Source: Echinococcus granulosus (taxonomy: Eukaryota; Platyhelminthes; Cestoda; Cyclophyllidea; Taeniidae). From it: DNA of 64,000 nt. The DNA is taken from positions 451,660 through 515,659 of the forward strand of contig NW_020170422.1 of assembly GCF_000524195.1 (NCBI RefSeq), written 5' to 3'. Made by a program: the position numbers and the translations under genes. The notes under the pieces are model-generated. The model ran no database searches. It had not been told where the DNA came from and saw nothing but the letters and a program-made list of their open reading frames with translations. Below are positions 13,540 to 25,482 of the stretch, piece by piece. Positions within the stretch are counted from its first letter, which is position 1. Each line of letters starts with the position of its first letter.

Positions 13540-14920
13540 GTTTTATTTTATTTTCATGCATTATTTTGATTATGGGAACATTGTTTGCTAGGTGTGATTT
13601 GGGAAATAATGCTTTGGCAGTAGAAGCTTTACCACCTATAAGTAGGCTATTTGAGCACATCGCCCAGTTCGGTTCAGGATCACAAGAATGGTTGCATTCG
13701 AAAGGCTTCTCACAGTTGTGCCAAAGCATCACCCATTTTGGATTATGGAATTGCGTCAGTTGCAGTGCATCTGACTGCCTTGTGACAGTTAAATAGTAGG
13801 TGGGAGAGGGCTGAAAATAAAACAGTGAGTAACGATGAGTGGCATCCCACACCTCAGGCCTCGCTCCTGCGACTCCCTCCGCTACTGTCTCCGGTCTTCC
13901 GTGCATTGTTAGCAAAGGGTACCCCGGACACTATGACATCAGGATTGGTTCTAATCATCTTGTCATATTCATATAAGCGAGCAGACACAAACGGGATCCC
14001 ACTGGTAGCATTTCCTCCAAAGAGGTTTGCTGAATGAATGCCAACTGGGAGACATTAGTGCTTAGTCTTCATGAACAGAAACCTTATTTCGTGTTATAAC
14101 CTGCCCTGCAGCTATTCATCTATCAATCTGTACATCCAGCTACTGGTCTTTCCATGCGGTCTGCTGTTCCATTCATGCATTTGCTTGTCCCCATGTCTGT
14201 TCATCGTTGATCCGACTAATCTAAACATCCTCAGATCTCCTTTGGGCTTAAGTAACCTGTTAAACACCACGTGTCTCTGGAAGTGGACATTCCGGCTGCA
14301 AATGTATACATTTGCTTTCATGAAATTTGAGAATGTTTGGCAAAAGAAGCATGGGCTGCACTAAAATGGCAGAAAGTGAAACGGGTAAAAAATTAACGGA
14401 TTTTATTCAAATCGAACAAATTGATTTGATTTTGGGATAAACTTTCTGTTAGATGTGATTTCAGTAATAAATGTTCTTGCAGTATATTTCCCAAATATGA
14501 GAATGCTCTTTTAAAGGCATCCACCAGCTCGGTTCACGATCAGATTAACCGCTAAATTTGAAGGGTTTTTCACAGTTCACCATTTACTCAGCCAATCCAC
14601 TTCTCTAGTTATGCTAGTCGTAGTGCATTTGAGAGAGAGAGAGCTTTAAATAAAACAATGAGTTGTCTGCAGCGCTTTAGGCTTTGACCTTGGATCCTCC
14701 CTTTGCGATTGTCTCAGGCCTCCTGCATACTGTTACTCGGGGGTAACTTGGATATCGTAACACCAGGGTTTTTTCTCTTCTCTTTGGCAAACTTATCTAA
14801 GGCGGCGGAGGTAAACAGAAATACACTAGTTACGTATTTTCTGAGTATCTTTTGTTGAAGGAGACTAGTATTCCAGCTTCATAAACAGAAAACCTTATCC
14901 GTGATATCTCATAGGGTGAA
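13540..14920. repeat. Diverged tandem duplication, offset about 0.8 kb
   Basis: Blocks recur in order: GTGATTT..AATAAT near 13594 and 14455, CGGTTCA.GATCA near 13670 and 14531, TTCTCACAGTT or TTTTCACAGTT near 13707 and 14566, a CT-rich block near 13850 and 14674, and CAGAAACCTTAT or CAGAAAACCTTAT near 14075 and 14885. Frames in one unit are not kept in the other, so coding use is not supported. A 187-codon minus-strand frame across the first unit (13915-13352) matches nothing I recognise. Confidence 0.5.
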
Positions 14921-15082
14921 AAATTAGTCATTGTTGGTTGGACTTTTATTGTTCAGTTCGAAATACACAACTTCTCATGTGTCTTGATGATATCCACGGT
15001 GCATTGTACCAATCACCGAAAAAATCTCAGACTAAATCTTCTCTCCAAGCTCACCAAAAGTCAAGAATTAATGCCTAATTTC

Positions 15083-15093
15083 TTTATTTTATT
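15083..15093 (-). terminator. Candidate polyadenylation signals of the G-gamma gene
   Basis: Two overlapping AATAAA hexamers on the minus strand, about 440 nt past the stop codon. No transcript data are available to confirm use. Confidence 0.35.
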
Positions 15094-15533
15094 CTCGAAA
15101 TTGACAGCAATTTCTTGGTGTGAGTTGGAAGGTGCGCGTGATTTTGTGAGGCAGAAGTGGAACAAGTGGCGAAGAGTGTAGTCATGGGCTTGTACGATGA
15201 TTTGATAAAGCGAAAATAAACGCCAGCATTACGATTAGTTAAGAGGAGGTGAGGGAAGAAGAGTAAGATGGTGTCTGTGTGTGCACATGAAGGGAGTAAA
15301 AAGGCGAAAACAATCAGCACAGGGGAAACGCACAAGACCGAGTCTAGGTGCGGGACAGAGGAAACCAAATCGACCAATATATGTACACAGATTAACACTT
15401 CAATATCCTGCTTTGTACACAAGGGCAGAGGTGGGAGGAAATTGGAATTGAGGAAGGGGGAAGGAAAGAGCAGTGGCTCATCTTTCCCTTCGTTTGCTAC
15501 ACTTTTCTCAGCCCATCGCTTTTAGCCACCGGT

Positions 15534-15734
15534 TTAGAGCAATTGACAGCCGCCTTTCTCCTGGAATGGGTTGTCTTTCTTTGAGGCAAAGCCGTTTACT
15601 AGACAGTCCTTATCTCGGTACTGCTCTATAAAGCCGATCATATCACGAATGCACTCCGATACTGGACGCCGGTGGAGTCCCGCCTCCAAACGCAACTGTT
15701 CCACCACTTTGCGCTGTTGGTTCAGAGTTGACAT
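15534..15734 (-). CDS. GNG: Heterotrimeric G-protein gamma subunit, 66 aa
   Basis: The 66-residue product has the full G-gamma pattern: an N-terminal helix with KVVEQLRLEAG, a second helix ending near residue 40, the NPF motif at residues 55-57, and a C-terminal CQLL box. A Leu at the last position predicts geranylgeranylation of Cys63 and membrane anchoring with a G-beta partner; this is family knowledge. Length is normal for the family (about 65-75 aa). The coding part is a single exon. An acceptor-like TTGCACCCAG ends at 15761, so a 5' UTR intron is possible, and an upstream in-frame reading adds only non-conserved residues, so the ATG at 15734 is preferred. AATAAA-type signals on the minus strand lie at 15083-15093. 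The gene stands alone. The paralogue cannot be assigned. Confidence 0.9.
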   Translation of the reverse strand: MSTLNQQRKVVEQLRLEAGLHRRPVSECIRDMIGFIEQYRDKDCLVNGFASKKDNPFQEKGGCQLL

Positions 15735-16789
15735 TGCCACTTTTTGCGTTCTCTCACCTTCTGGGTGCAAGAAAAAGTCACTTAGCTACTTCAAATCGTT
15801 CACATTATCAGCTCTTTCCAACTGGCAACAAACCGGTGCAGAAAGAAAGCAGATAACATTCTCGGCTGAGTGGAGCAGAGGGCATATACTTTAGTAGTAA
15901 ATCTCGGGTTTTACAGGTCTCGGTGTTTAGTTCCGAGCAAACATGATCGGCCAAACTGTCACAGAGAAATGGAGAGGACAAATTCCTATAACATTTTAAG
16001 GGTAATGTCAAATTCCGGAATCCTCGTGATGAATTAAATAGGATTTAAAAAATAGATTTTCATTCGAGCGATTTAGAAAGGATCATAGGCGAAGATGGAA
16101 TACGTTAACATAAAGCTGGAGACACTTACCATTAAACCGATTTTAATCCCCAAAAGCACAAGCTTAAGTGGTAAACGTAACAAGGTTCTGAGGAATCGCC
16201 AGCACAATCACTCACTAGCCAGCTACAGTTGGATGAAAGCCTTAGCAGTTTGTTCTCAGAGCGGCAACGCTTCATTTTAAAATAAGTTAATCATAGAATT
16301 TCTTGAAGTATTCGATAGAAATAGCTTATTGAAAGCATTTCCAACTCTCTCCCTCACACGTTTTAGGTCTTATGCCTATTAAAAAATTGATGTAAAGGAC
16401 AAGGTGCGTGAAAAAAATTTGCAAATATCGTATACAAGACATCGGTATCGGCCCATAATGAGATTGATGATGGTGATGAGATCGACCGCCATCCACATTA
16501 AGGAAAGACAATGAGGCAAATGGAGTTGTTTTGTTTGGGGAAATAGGTCCACAGAAGTAAGCAGATTGGACTAAAGTTGAGAAGTTAACAACAAAACTCC
16601 AAGTTCACATTAAAAAAACCGATGGCTATTTCTATTTTTTGTTCCCACCCTAACTCCCTCCCATATCATTTATCATTTTTGATTCCGAATTATCCTCTTG
16701 CCCAGCTATTTTTTCGTCTGGTTTGTGATGAAAAAAGCAAGAAGACCGCTTTATAATCAGCCAAACCTCCAACTCATACCCCCCATTCG

Positions 16790-17060
16790 AGCATGGCCAC
16801 ATTTCGATGGCTGATTGGCCAGGGGAGGCGTTTTGAAATGCGCGCGTACATTCAGGTTCTTGGAAAAGGTGGAGAGGGAGGCATGGGGACAAGGCGAAGG
16901 CATCGATTAATAAGCATGACTACCTCGGCGCTCCCTCGCTGCCTCTCGCTCTCTCTCTCGCCACGGCTATCTTTTACGTCTGGAGGACTAAGCCAAAGAA
17001 CCGACGTGGCAAGCGAAGCAATGAGGGGGTTAATGAGGATGCTATATACCTGGTGCATTG
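16790..17060. promoter_or_regulatory. CpG-rich block, possible upstream region of the G-gamma gene
   Basis: Locally richer in G+C and CpG than its surroundings, with a CT tract. It lies about 1.1 kb upstream of the minus-strand G-gamma start. Promoter or 5' UTR use is inference only. Confidence 0.25.
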
Positions 17061-18899
17061 TCGACTTATTCCGGTTTCTCAGCCCTGACTGATATCATTT
17101 GGGAGGCGAAAACAAACATTGCTGATATTTTAGCTCACGTAACTTATCCATAATTTTAGATAAAAAAACTCAACTTTTTTATGTGCAATCAAGTCGAAGA
17201 ATGTACGTCAATATGGCAAGCATTATGTGAATTCTGCGAGCAGTTTAAATGTGCAAGGAGAAATAATAGTAGGGAACAAACATGAGTCTATTGAAGATAT
17301 TTGACTAGATGTTTTTACGATTACTTTTGAGAGCAATTTAAAAAGCGAATACTGGACTGAAAACACTGAAACTGAATGCGTACAACTTTCCACTTTAGTT
17401 CAGCATACAATTTCTAGAGAGTAGCCAATTATAAACACTGCTGTTTCATGATGTTTTTGAGGCTGACTCCCTTGAGATTTAGACAGAGAGGCTACCAGTG
17501 ATTTGATTTTTTTTGCAAATTAAATTGGCCATCAGAAAACCTTTGATGGAACGTTTTATTTCACTTAAAGCGAGGAAGGTACGCGCAAGAACAAGCAAGC
17601 GATTCAGTATATGCAAGTGCGTATTTTTAACACCACATTCGAGTGAGCTTTTTCGATTGAATTGAGGTGCATATCAATGTTCTAATTTACATAAATCCTG
17701 TGAAACTTCTCTCCCTCGGTAGAATTTAAGACCCAATGAAGCTTTTATGACTACTAGAACTTGGTGGGTTTCCCGAATAGCCGAAAGTCCAGCAAAAATA
17801 AGTTGGAGAACATTCACTTCCGTTGGCTTAATGTGAATGCCTCACGAGGATCATTCTTGAGTTAAATGTACATTTTTAGTTACAATAAAATTTTACTTAC
17901 AAAATGTGTTTTTTTGATGCGAGCTCAAAAATTTAGCCAATTTAAACGGATTTTTAAATTGGCTTAATTTTCATACCTTACTTCCAAATAACTAATTCGA
18001 ACAGTCCTATGAATCGTTTCGTAAATATAATAAAGTTTTCATAAACGAAACTACAAATAATTAGGGAACAATTGGATAACCAAAAAACCGGGACCAATAC
18101 CTCGAGCTTTTATTGTATATAACTCGAGGTCGACCTTATCAACTGGTTAAATGAAATTTCTGAGGAAAGATTCACCAGCCGCCCTAAACGTTTTTTTTCG
18201 GCGGGAGTTCACAAACAAAATTCATCTTTACTTTTAGTTAGGTTTGTAATTTGTAAAAAATTTCGGGACGAAGACTTGGAAACTAATGGGATATTTTGAA
18301 GGTAACTTAGCCGGGACTCATGAACAGGTCATGCAAGAATTATAGCGTAAGGACAATGCACAGTTGCTTTAACTTGCATGGCATTTAAAATGTCATTAAA
18401 TAAAACGCTTGTTAAAGGTCGGACAAAAAGATCAAGCAAACACATCAAAATAAATTATACCTCATCGAGAACTCAAGAACTCCATATTTAAAATGAGACC
18501 ATTCTCTTTGAATACCCGCCTTATGGTACTTTTACTATTTTCCTCAAAGCAGAAAATTCCAATGCAATTCTTGATTTCTAAATACCTATTTTTCGAAATA
18601 CGTTACTAAACATGAAAATTAGAAATCTTAATTACCGTTGAAAAGCAATGGGTTTCACTCAGGCTCCAAATACGCCATTTAAATGTGAAAATTTTGAATG
18701 TTTTTATCCACTTTCGTATGTCACAAACTACAGAGTTGTATAATTGATACAACAAGGGAATGTAATTAGTAGAATTTATCAATCACGGTTTGGTATGAAG
18801 GAACTCCCTCATACCTACAAAGCTCAAATAAAGGCAGATGGGAAACAGTCCTACCGTTTTTGTGCAGGAATAAGCACGTGGAATAAATCCCGGGAGTTA

Positions 18900-19440
18900 A
18901 ACAATGAAAGTCCCCTCCGCAACTTGCAGGCGCCGGTGTCGAGCAGTTAGTCAGTCAGTCGGAGGAGAAATTAGACGAGCAGAGAGGAAGAGCGAGGGAG
19001 CGAGAGAGAGAGAGAGATGGAGCTAAAAATAGCCAGCCAGCCAACAGTCAACTCCTTCTCCACCTCCACCAACAACAGTAGCCGAAAAAGGAGCAGCAGC
19101 TGTGGAAGCAGCAGCAGCAGCGGCAGCGACGAATGCATATGGACACCCTCTCGTATGTCCGTACGCATGCGCGCACACTGTGACTGTGGAGACGGTTGGA
19201 TGGACAGACAGGTGCGACCAGCCAATGATAGCATCTGCTGACGATGGACAATCAATGATACAACGCAGGAGAGGCTTCTCAAACGCCGTCGCTCCTGATT
19301 CGCCACCCGCGTGCCCTGGTGTGCGTGGATGCTAGGCCAGTGGGATGAGGATTTCGATTTTGATTAAGTTGATGGAGGAGGAAGGAGAGGTGGATGTAGC
19401 TTGCCAGCACAGTGTCTTCTATCGTGCTTCACCTTAGGAG
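18900..19440. other. Low-complexity, CpG-richer block with AGC repeats
   Basis: Contains GA tracts and an AGC-rich stretch at about 19091-19130. A plus-strand frame (19017-19241) would give a Ser-rich peptide of low complexity, which is not good evidence for a gene. It could be a first exon or promoter region of an undetected gene or of the G-gamma transcript. Confidence 0.25.
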
Positions 19441-20020
19441 GGGCAGCTGAATCTTACCCAACAATCCAGGTGTGTATAGAATTTCATGGTCTAGATTCCC
19501 CTTTCGTAGTAGACTCCGCATTTAGAAGAGCGTGAGACGAATTTAATCAAACAATGTCTAAAAATAAGTTTTTAGCGTGAAAAATAAGAACAAAGCAATG
19601 TTAAGTAAACTTTAAATTTTTTAGATTGTATGCGAATTTAGCAATTTTTGCCTGGTGAAGGGTGGATATCTGCATTTCAGCACTGAGGAGGGGCAAAACT
19701 GAATGTGAGGGTAATCCCTACAACTTTAAAAGTACTATTAAATCAATGGAATTGAATTAGAGTCGTCCTATGCAACTATCCTCACTAGGAATGCCATGAA
19801 ATTACTTGTTACCTTGAATCCCTTAACTGAATTTCCTCAAGTTTGGGCTTGTAGGTAGATATCTCTACGGGTGAGATCAGCACTTTCCTCCGAAATTGTC
19901 ATCTCCCTTTAAAAAAAACACTTATTTAAGAAGTTCCGATTAAGAATCAGTTTTGGCTCCTCGAAGATCATTGTTACTTCCTAGGCACAAGTTACATTTC
20001 GGTGTTTTATCGTTCATTGT

Positions 20021-21026
20021 TGTGACGTAGCTCCCCGGTGGAGGTAAAATGGAGGGAGACTTTAAGTGTTCCCTTTACCAAAATCGAGAGGTAAACAGCC
20101 ACCGCAGTACATAATCCCTCTCCTCTGTTGGGCGTAGCCTTCGATGCTTCCCTTGATCAGTTTTCCGAGTCAGCTTTCGCACCGAAATCGGTGCCATAGG
20201 AAAAACACTCACGAGCCATCCGTGCCAGCCATCGAATTTCCATGCGACTGCGAAGATACTCGAGCGCAGCATCACTGATTCTCCCGGTCCTTCCCCCGGA
20301 TCTGGAGCTTCATCCTATTTGGCAGCTGTTTTGGGGGATGGGGATTGTGCTGGTCATCACCCATATCCATCGCTAGTTTTGGGAACACTGACCCCAAAAC
20401 GGGGTCATTTAGCAAAGGACGGGGTTTATAACAGTTTTGAGTCTGCCCCGACTTGCCACGTTTTTCCACTTCAGAGCTGCCCAGCAATAACTGTATGGGT
20501 TCTGCCCATCTAGTAGAGAGGTGGAGGAGGTATCGCGAGTTCACATAATCGGTATCTTCATACAGATACCATAGACAGCTCTGTAGCACAACTTTTCCAG
20601 GTGGTTCACGGCTATTATCGCTTCAGCTGTTAAAAGCATTCCTATTATAGAGCACGGGACTGGAGTAACTGCCGAAAGTGAATGTCATTTTCAACCCTCC
20701 TGTTGAGGGTCGTCACAAAGTTTCTCATCCGCATCACAAGTCTTTATTCCGTCACGTTAAGGTTTGGCATTTAGGTGAAGGAAATCATGGTGGTTTTCCT
20801 TCAGGAGTGGATCAGCTTCCCGCCACCGTCATTGTGAGGCGCTAAGGCTTCCTGTAAAAGGAAAAAGCCATAATTCTCGGGTGGAATGCGCAATCTTGAC
20901 GTAGAGAGGGGCTTGGGGCTACTGGCATGGCCCGGGGGCTAGGCTGCTTGGCGGCGGTACAACGGCGGAGCCCCTCAGTACCCCTTTACCAAAACCGGAA
21001 TTTAAACGAACAATTAACGTATTACA
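20021..21026 (-). mobile_element. TRIM-like LTR element with two LTRs, about 1.0 kb
   Basis: Sense is the minus strand. The 5' LTR is 21026-20833 (194 bp, starts TGTAATACG, ends CTCACA). The 3' LTR is 20111-20021 (91 bp, internally deleted, starts TGTACTG, ends GTCACA). A purine tract, AGAGGAGAGGGATTA, abuts the 3' LTR as a polypurine tract should. The internal 720 bp has no protease, reverse transcriptase or integrase frame. Its right part is shared with the elements at 1-486 and 48100-48630. Flanking pentamers ATTGT and ATTTT are similar, a possible decayed target duplication. Confidence 0.7.
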
Positions 21027-22698
21027 ATTTTATGTATAATGGGAGTTGGTACGATTATGGATGCATCGGAATTCAGTTCAAATTACTTAGAAATAACCAT
21101 GTAGCTTGACGTTCGACAGTTTAGCTTCTCCTGTAGCAAAGATAGGAGACAATTGTAGTACCCTTCTATATTTATGATACCAAAAACGGCGACTCTTTGT
21201 TTAAATCAACCAAACACATAGTTGAGGCATAATTGTCGCATGCCAGCAGGTCCACCTTTGCCTAAAACGATGATCGCGATTGTTATCAAGTTCCTCTCTT
21301 GAGATTTGATGACATTCCTTAGGCAAAATTTGTTTCTTGGAGTAACAACCCTCTATTTTGACCCTCATTTCTCCATAGCGATTTTCTTTAATGATTAACA
21401 AATTACACTAGCGACACGAATGGAATAATGGGAGTTTTTAATGCCTAGCCTACCACGGATGTAAAACTTGAGACATTTGACTACGTTGAATAAGTGCAAT
21501 CCATTCGAGTGAAGTGTGACTGCACCGGTGACAGCTAAATTGCACCAACGCATGGCTGTACCATTTTTCATTTGACGTAAGTTATACCACAAAATTCTCG
21601 TGTAATTACCCATGTAAAGTTGACTATCTTCGCTTTTAGTAGCTCAAAGGCTGAATTATTGAAGGTGCGTACTCTTGTGGCAAAACGCCTGATCCTTATC
21701 ATTCAGAGGGGGCAACAGATAGGATTCATATAACAACGAGGCGTGTATTATGCAAACCAATGATGGTTATCGGAATAAAATATGAAAATGTCTAACCTAA
21801 AACAGATGGTAAAACAGTATGTTGTTATTTGAGCTATAGGAGGAATGAATTCTGCCCAAATTTGTTGAGAGTTTTATTGTATGAAAGAAATGGGCCCATC
21901 ATTGCTTCTAGAAGATAGATTTATGACCAGATTGCCAGAAAGCATCCTAATTAGCTGGATCGCGTTTTGGGGAAAGAATTTTTCAAACATTACTTTTAGA
22001 GTCAAAATAAGCACATCCAAACACCTCTCCTCACAGACTTCGAAGAAGTGGAAGTCGCATTTGATTCACTTCCTGATATTTCTTGTCTTCGTCGGGTGCA
22101 GTGATGTTACCGCATTTGGAGGAACCGTTAAAACTACCACATAGTTGTTGGGTTGATTTGAGTCTTCTTGATACCTAAGACTGCTTCCCAAAGTGAACGT
22201 TGTTATATTGATGTTGGTGATGACCTAGGAGGTGATGAGCTCACAGAACTGAATTGCCGGTGCGTATAGACACGCAATGTAAGTAGACGTCATTGAGTCC
22301 CATTAGCTCACTCGCGCCTCTTCCGGGAGTCGTCCACAGTGCCCACTACGATTCTCTCACTGTGTTAGCTGAGTAGCACTACTTAAGAGTCAGAAATGAA
22401 GTCCATGCATTACGGCTATTGAAACTAGTGAACGTTTCACTCAACCTTCAGCAATGCAAATAGCAGATTTAAGTGAATCGTCATTCACAACTCCCTTTTA
22501 AAGTGCATATAACAGTGATTTACCAGCCTATTGCTGTTAAAGGCTAACCCATTCATAAAAACGAAAGAGCTGCAACTCTAGGACTCCACGGTTATGACTG
22601 CAAAAGTCAAGAGACTGGAAAACCAGCCTAGTTAAAAACATACTTCCCACTGCAATTGCATTATAAGCTAAAGGAAGGTGAGAATCCATAAAGACTGT

Positions 22699-22887
22699 TG
22701 TAGCCCTCAAATACCTTCCTACAGGAGAAAGAAAGCATAATACTCAGGCAAAATCTGTATTATTGACTTAGAGAATGGCTTTGGGGCTGCTAGCATGGTC
22801 TGAAGGCCAGACCGACAGGCGGAGGTAAAGTGGCGAAGCCCCCAAACGGCCCGTTATGATAACCGAGAGCTAAACAAACACTTTACA
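22699..22887 (-). mobile_element. Solo LTR-like repeat
   Basis: Plus-strand ends are TGTAGCCC and ACTTTACA, with the central GGGGCTGCTAGCATGGTC block and GAGCTAAACAAAC. It is nearly full length (189 bp). Confidence 0.65.
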
Positions 22888-24062
22888 CTTTATAATTCCC
22901 TAACTTAGCCACATCTTTTTAGCTTCTCCCAAAAACTATCCAGGATTAAAGTGGCAAAACTATCCAGTGGTTAGGTCGTTTTATTTCTTTTCATAACCGC
23001 ATTTGAACCAGATATGGGCAAAACTCGAATTATAGCGTTCAAATTACCACAATATTGTTGGTTATAAATGTAAAGGTCTCTAAAACAAGCAGCGGTTTGT
23101 TAAAATTAAACAAATCTACAATTTCATGCAAATACGAAACTCAAAAAGCTTAAAAAATTCCCTCTTACTGAATTTCTCGATGGTATTTCGGTGGTCAACT
23201 CCTCACCACACTCACTGCCACCACGCAGGCAAATCAGTTCCGTGGATAGGACTTCAGGGCTATGCATTTGGAGTTGATGTCCTCTTAGTTCTGACGGGCA
23301 GTCACGGCGTCCCAGACTATCAAAATACGCTCACGACTCAGACACTAGCCAACCGCATTATAGTCATCCGCATTAACACAAGCCCTATCCACCGAATCCA
23401 TAAAAAAACTCTTCTGCTGTCACCGCCACACAATGAGCAGTGCGTGTTCACCGTCATTCTTCTCGTGAAGCATTGAAGGATAAAAGCGACTTCTATCTCC
23501 ATCACCAGAATCAATCCGCTACAGCATTTAGATGTCACAATATCTACCATCAATGGCTTATGGAGTATGCACATGCCTTTTGAAATTTATCATAGCAGTA
23601 AACACTTGATAGGTGCATTTTAAGAGAGCAACTTCTTATTTGCCTCTAAGCGGTTTCCAGTCTTTTTTATTTTGATTAAAAGACTAAAATTGCTGCGCGA
23701 AATTGAAAAATATTTATAGTTAACCCGCGGTAAATCAACTGGTAAGCGACCAGATCAAACTTCTGTGTAAAAGAGCTTTTAAAAAGAATGTACAGGTAGT
23801 AGAAAATCGGTGTTAATTCCTTTTCATTTGCTAAAAGTACAAAAGCTTAAAAACGGTTGATTTGCCTTTTGGGCCAGAGGCGGCCGGTACTTTGAGCCTG
23901 GCGACGGATCGAAAGCCATCGGTGCCTGAGGAGGCAATGTAACCGTAACACGCTTAACTGTGATGGTTCTGTATCCCTTCATCTATTTCTACCTAATAGG
24001 TTCAGAGGAGCTATGAGAAGATTACTATAACATGCTCTAATGATGCCATACTTAGGGAAATT

Positions 24063-24256
24063 TTGCAAGAATTTAATTGCTTGTTTACTTCCCGGTTTTA
24101 ATAGCAGCCATTTAGGTGCTCCGCCATTGTTCCTCCTCCGAGAGACCTGGCCTTTGGACCGTGCCAGTGGCACCTAAATCCTTTAATGTGTCAATATGTA
24201 TTCCGCTCCAGTATTTTGTCAATTACGCCTTCAGGGAGATCTTGGGGTGCTATTAT
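24063..24256 (+). mobile_element. Solo LTR-like repeat
   Basis: Contains TTGTTTACTTCCCGG, the CTCCGCCATTGTTCCTCC block and GGTGCTATTA at its end, in the plus (sense) orientation. Confidence 0.6.
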
Positions 24257-25432
24257 TTAATTCATTATCTAGGGTCTGCACAAATTATTTGGCTGCGCAA
24301 GTGACCGTTGGTCGTTTATACGAGCTGCACAAATTTACGCAAGGCTATTTGCACTAAATATTAACAAGAAATGTTGCTTTCATGTCTCTCGTAAACTGAT
24401 TCGCTTGAGGTTGGATAACATAAGTTTGGTGACCAAACTTTAAACTTGGAAGAAATGTGAAGAGCGAGTTTTCTACACCTTAATTGCCAAATACTTTAAC
24501 AGGATATGTATGGCTTCATTATCATAGTGTTTCTCGCTTCTGCTTTACTTTAAGCATTAGTTTAGTATTTTACCCCCATTCCAGCATAGCATTTTCACAG
24601 CCACTGAGTACAAAATTCACACAATCAGAATGTAAAGATAGGAATTACACCAATTACAGGTTGAAGAGATACAGAGAGTACCAAGGACCGACATGTCGCT
24701 CACCCACACTCGTGAGATGTGAAGTGCCTTTAAAGAGCACTTGAGCGAAAGAAAAGTGCTCATAGATATTTCCGCTTTTAAACCTGAAGCTTCAATACAT
24801 TTGAATGAAAACACTTTAATAATTGGCGTATTTTAAATACGACTAGTGTCCAAATTCCGTTCTTTTCATTGAAGTTCGCTGCTACATCATCATATCGCTA
24901 TGACTGATGACCCAATAAAAACAGATCACTTGTTCACTTAAAGTTTGGGAAGGGACCATAGTAAGACTTGTAGTTTAAAACTTGGCGTATTTAATTAAGT
25001 TTTCATCCTCATAATAAGGTTAAATGCCTATAAAATCCTGATACTAAATCCACTTCAATCGTGATCGTAGCTAGGTTGGTAGCCTTTTCACACCCTCAGA
25101 AGCCTCAAGTCACATGACTGAACAATTTTTTAAAATTCTTCTGCAATATTTTACACGCGTTTAGCAGATCATCTTAGCTGAAATCTCAGACATCGTAGGC
25201 GAGTTAAAAGGTGCATGCTTCAGCACTGTGGCATGGTTGACACCAGTCTGGTCTGGTGTAGCTAATTAGCCAATGAAAACATGCAACAGTTGTATCTTCT
25301 CGTATGTAAGACGATGTAAACCACCACACCTCCGCATCACAATTAGCTATAGTTGCTACATTGTAAGTTTCGTCTTTCTATACATCAGTTCGTACTTTCA
25401 TGCCACCCTGATGTCAATATTTTCCCCTTTAG

Positions 25433-25482
25433 ATGGTTTTAATAGAAGGACAGCAAAGCCATGGGTCTAGAGATGACACCTA
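25433..25482 (+). promoter_or_regulatory. Short leader with splice acceptor before gene A ATG
   Basis: TTTTCCCCTTTAG ends at 25432, giving a 50-nt leader before the ATG. The polypyrimidine tract is strong. It may be a cis 5' UTR intron acceptor or a spliced-leader site. Confidence 0.4.

Larger units (their letters stand above)
21027..25432. other. No recognised gene upstream of prominin gene A
   Basis: Contains two solo LTR-like copies and short frames (e.g. 23126-23476, plus) without known motifs. The last few hundred bases may hold the gene A promoter. Confidence 0.5.

Noticed and set aside
13352..13915. 187-codon minus-strand frame
   Set aside because: Longest single frame outside the genes, but no known motif, no splice context, and the frame is not kept in the duplicated unit at 14.4-14.9 kb.
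19017..19335. Overlapping frames on both strands in the AGC/GA-rich block
   Set aside because: Composition-driven low complexity leaves all frames open; not evidence of coding.
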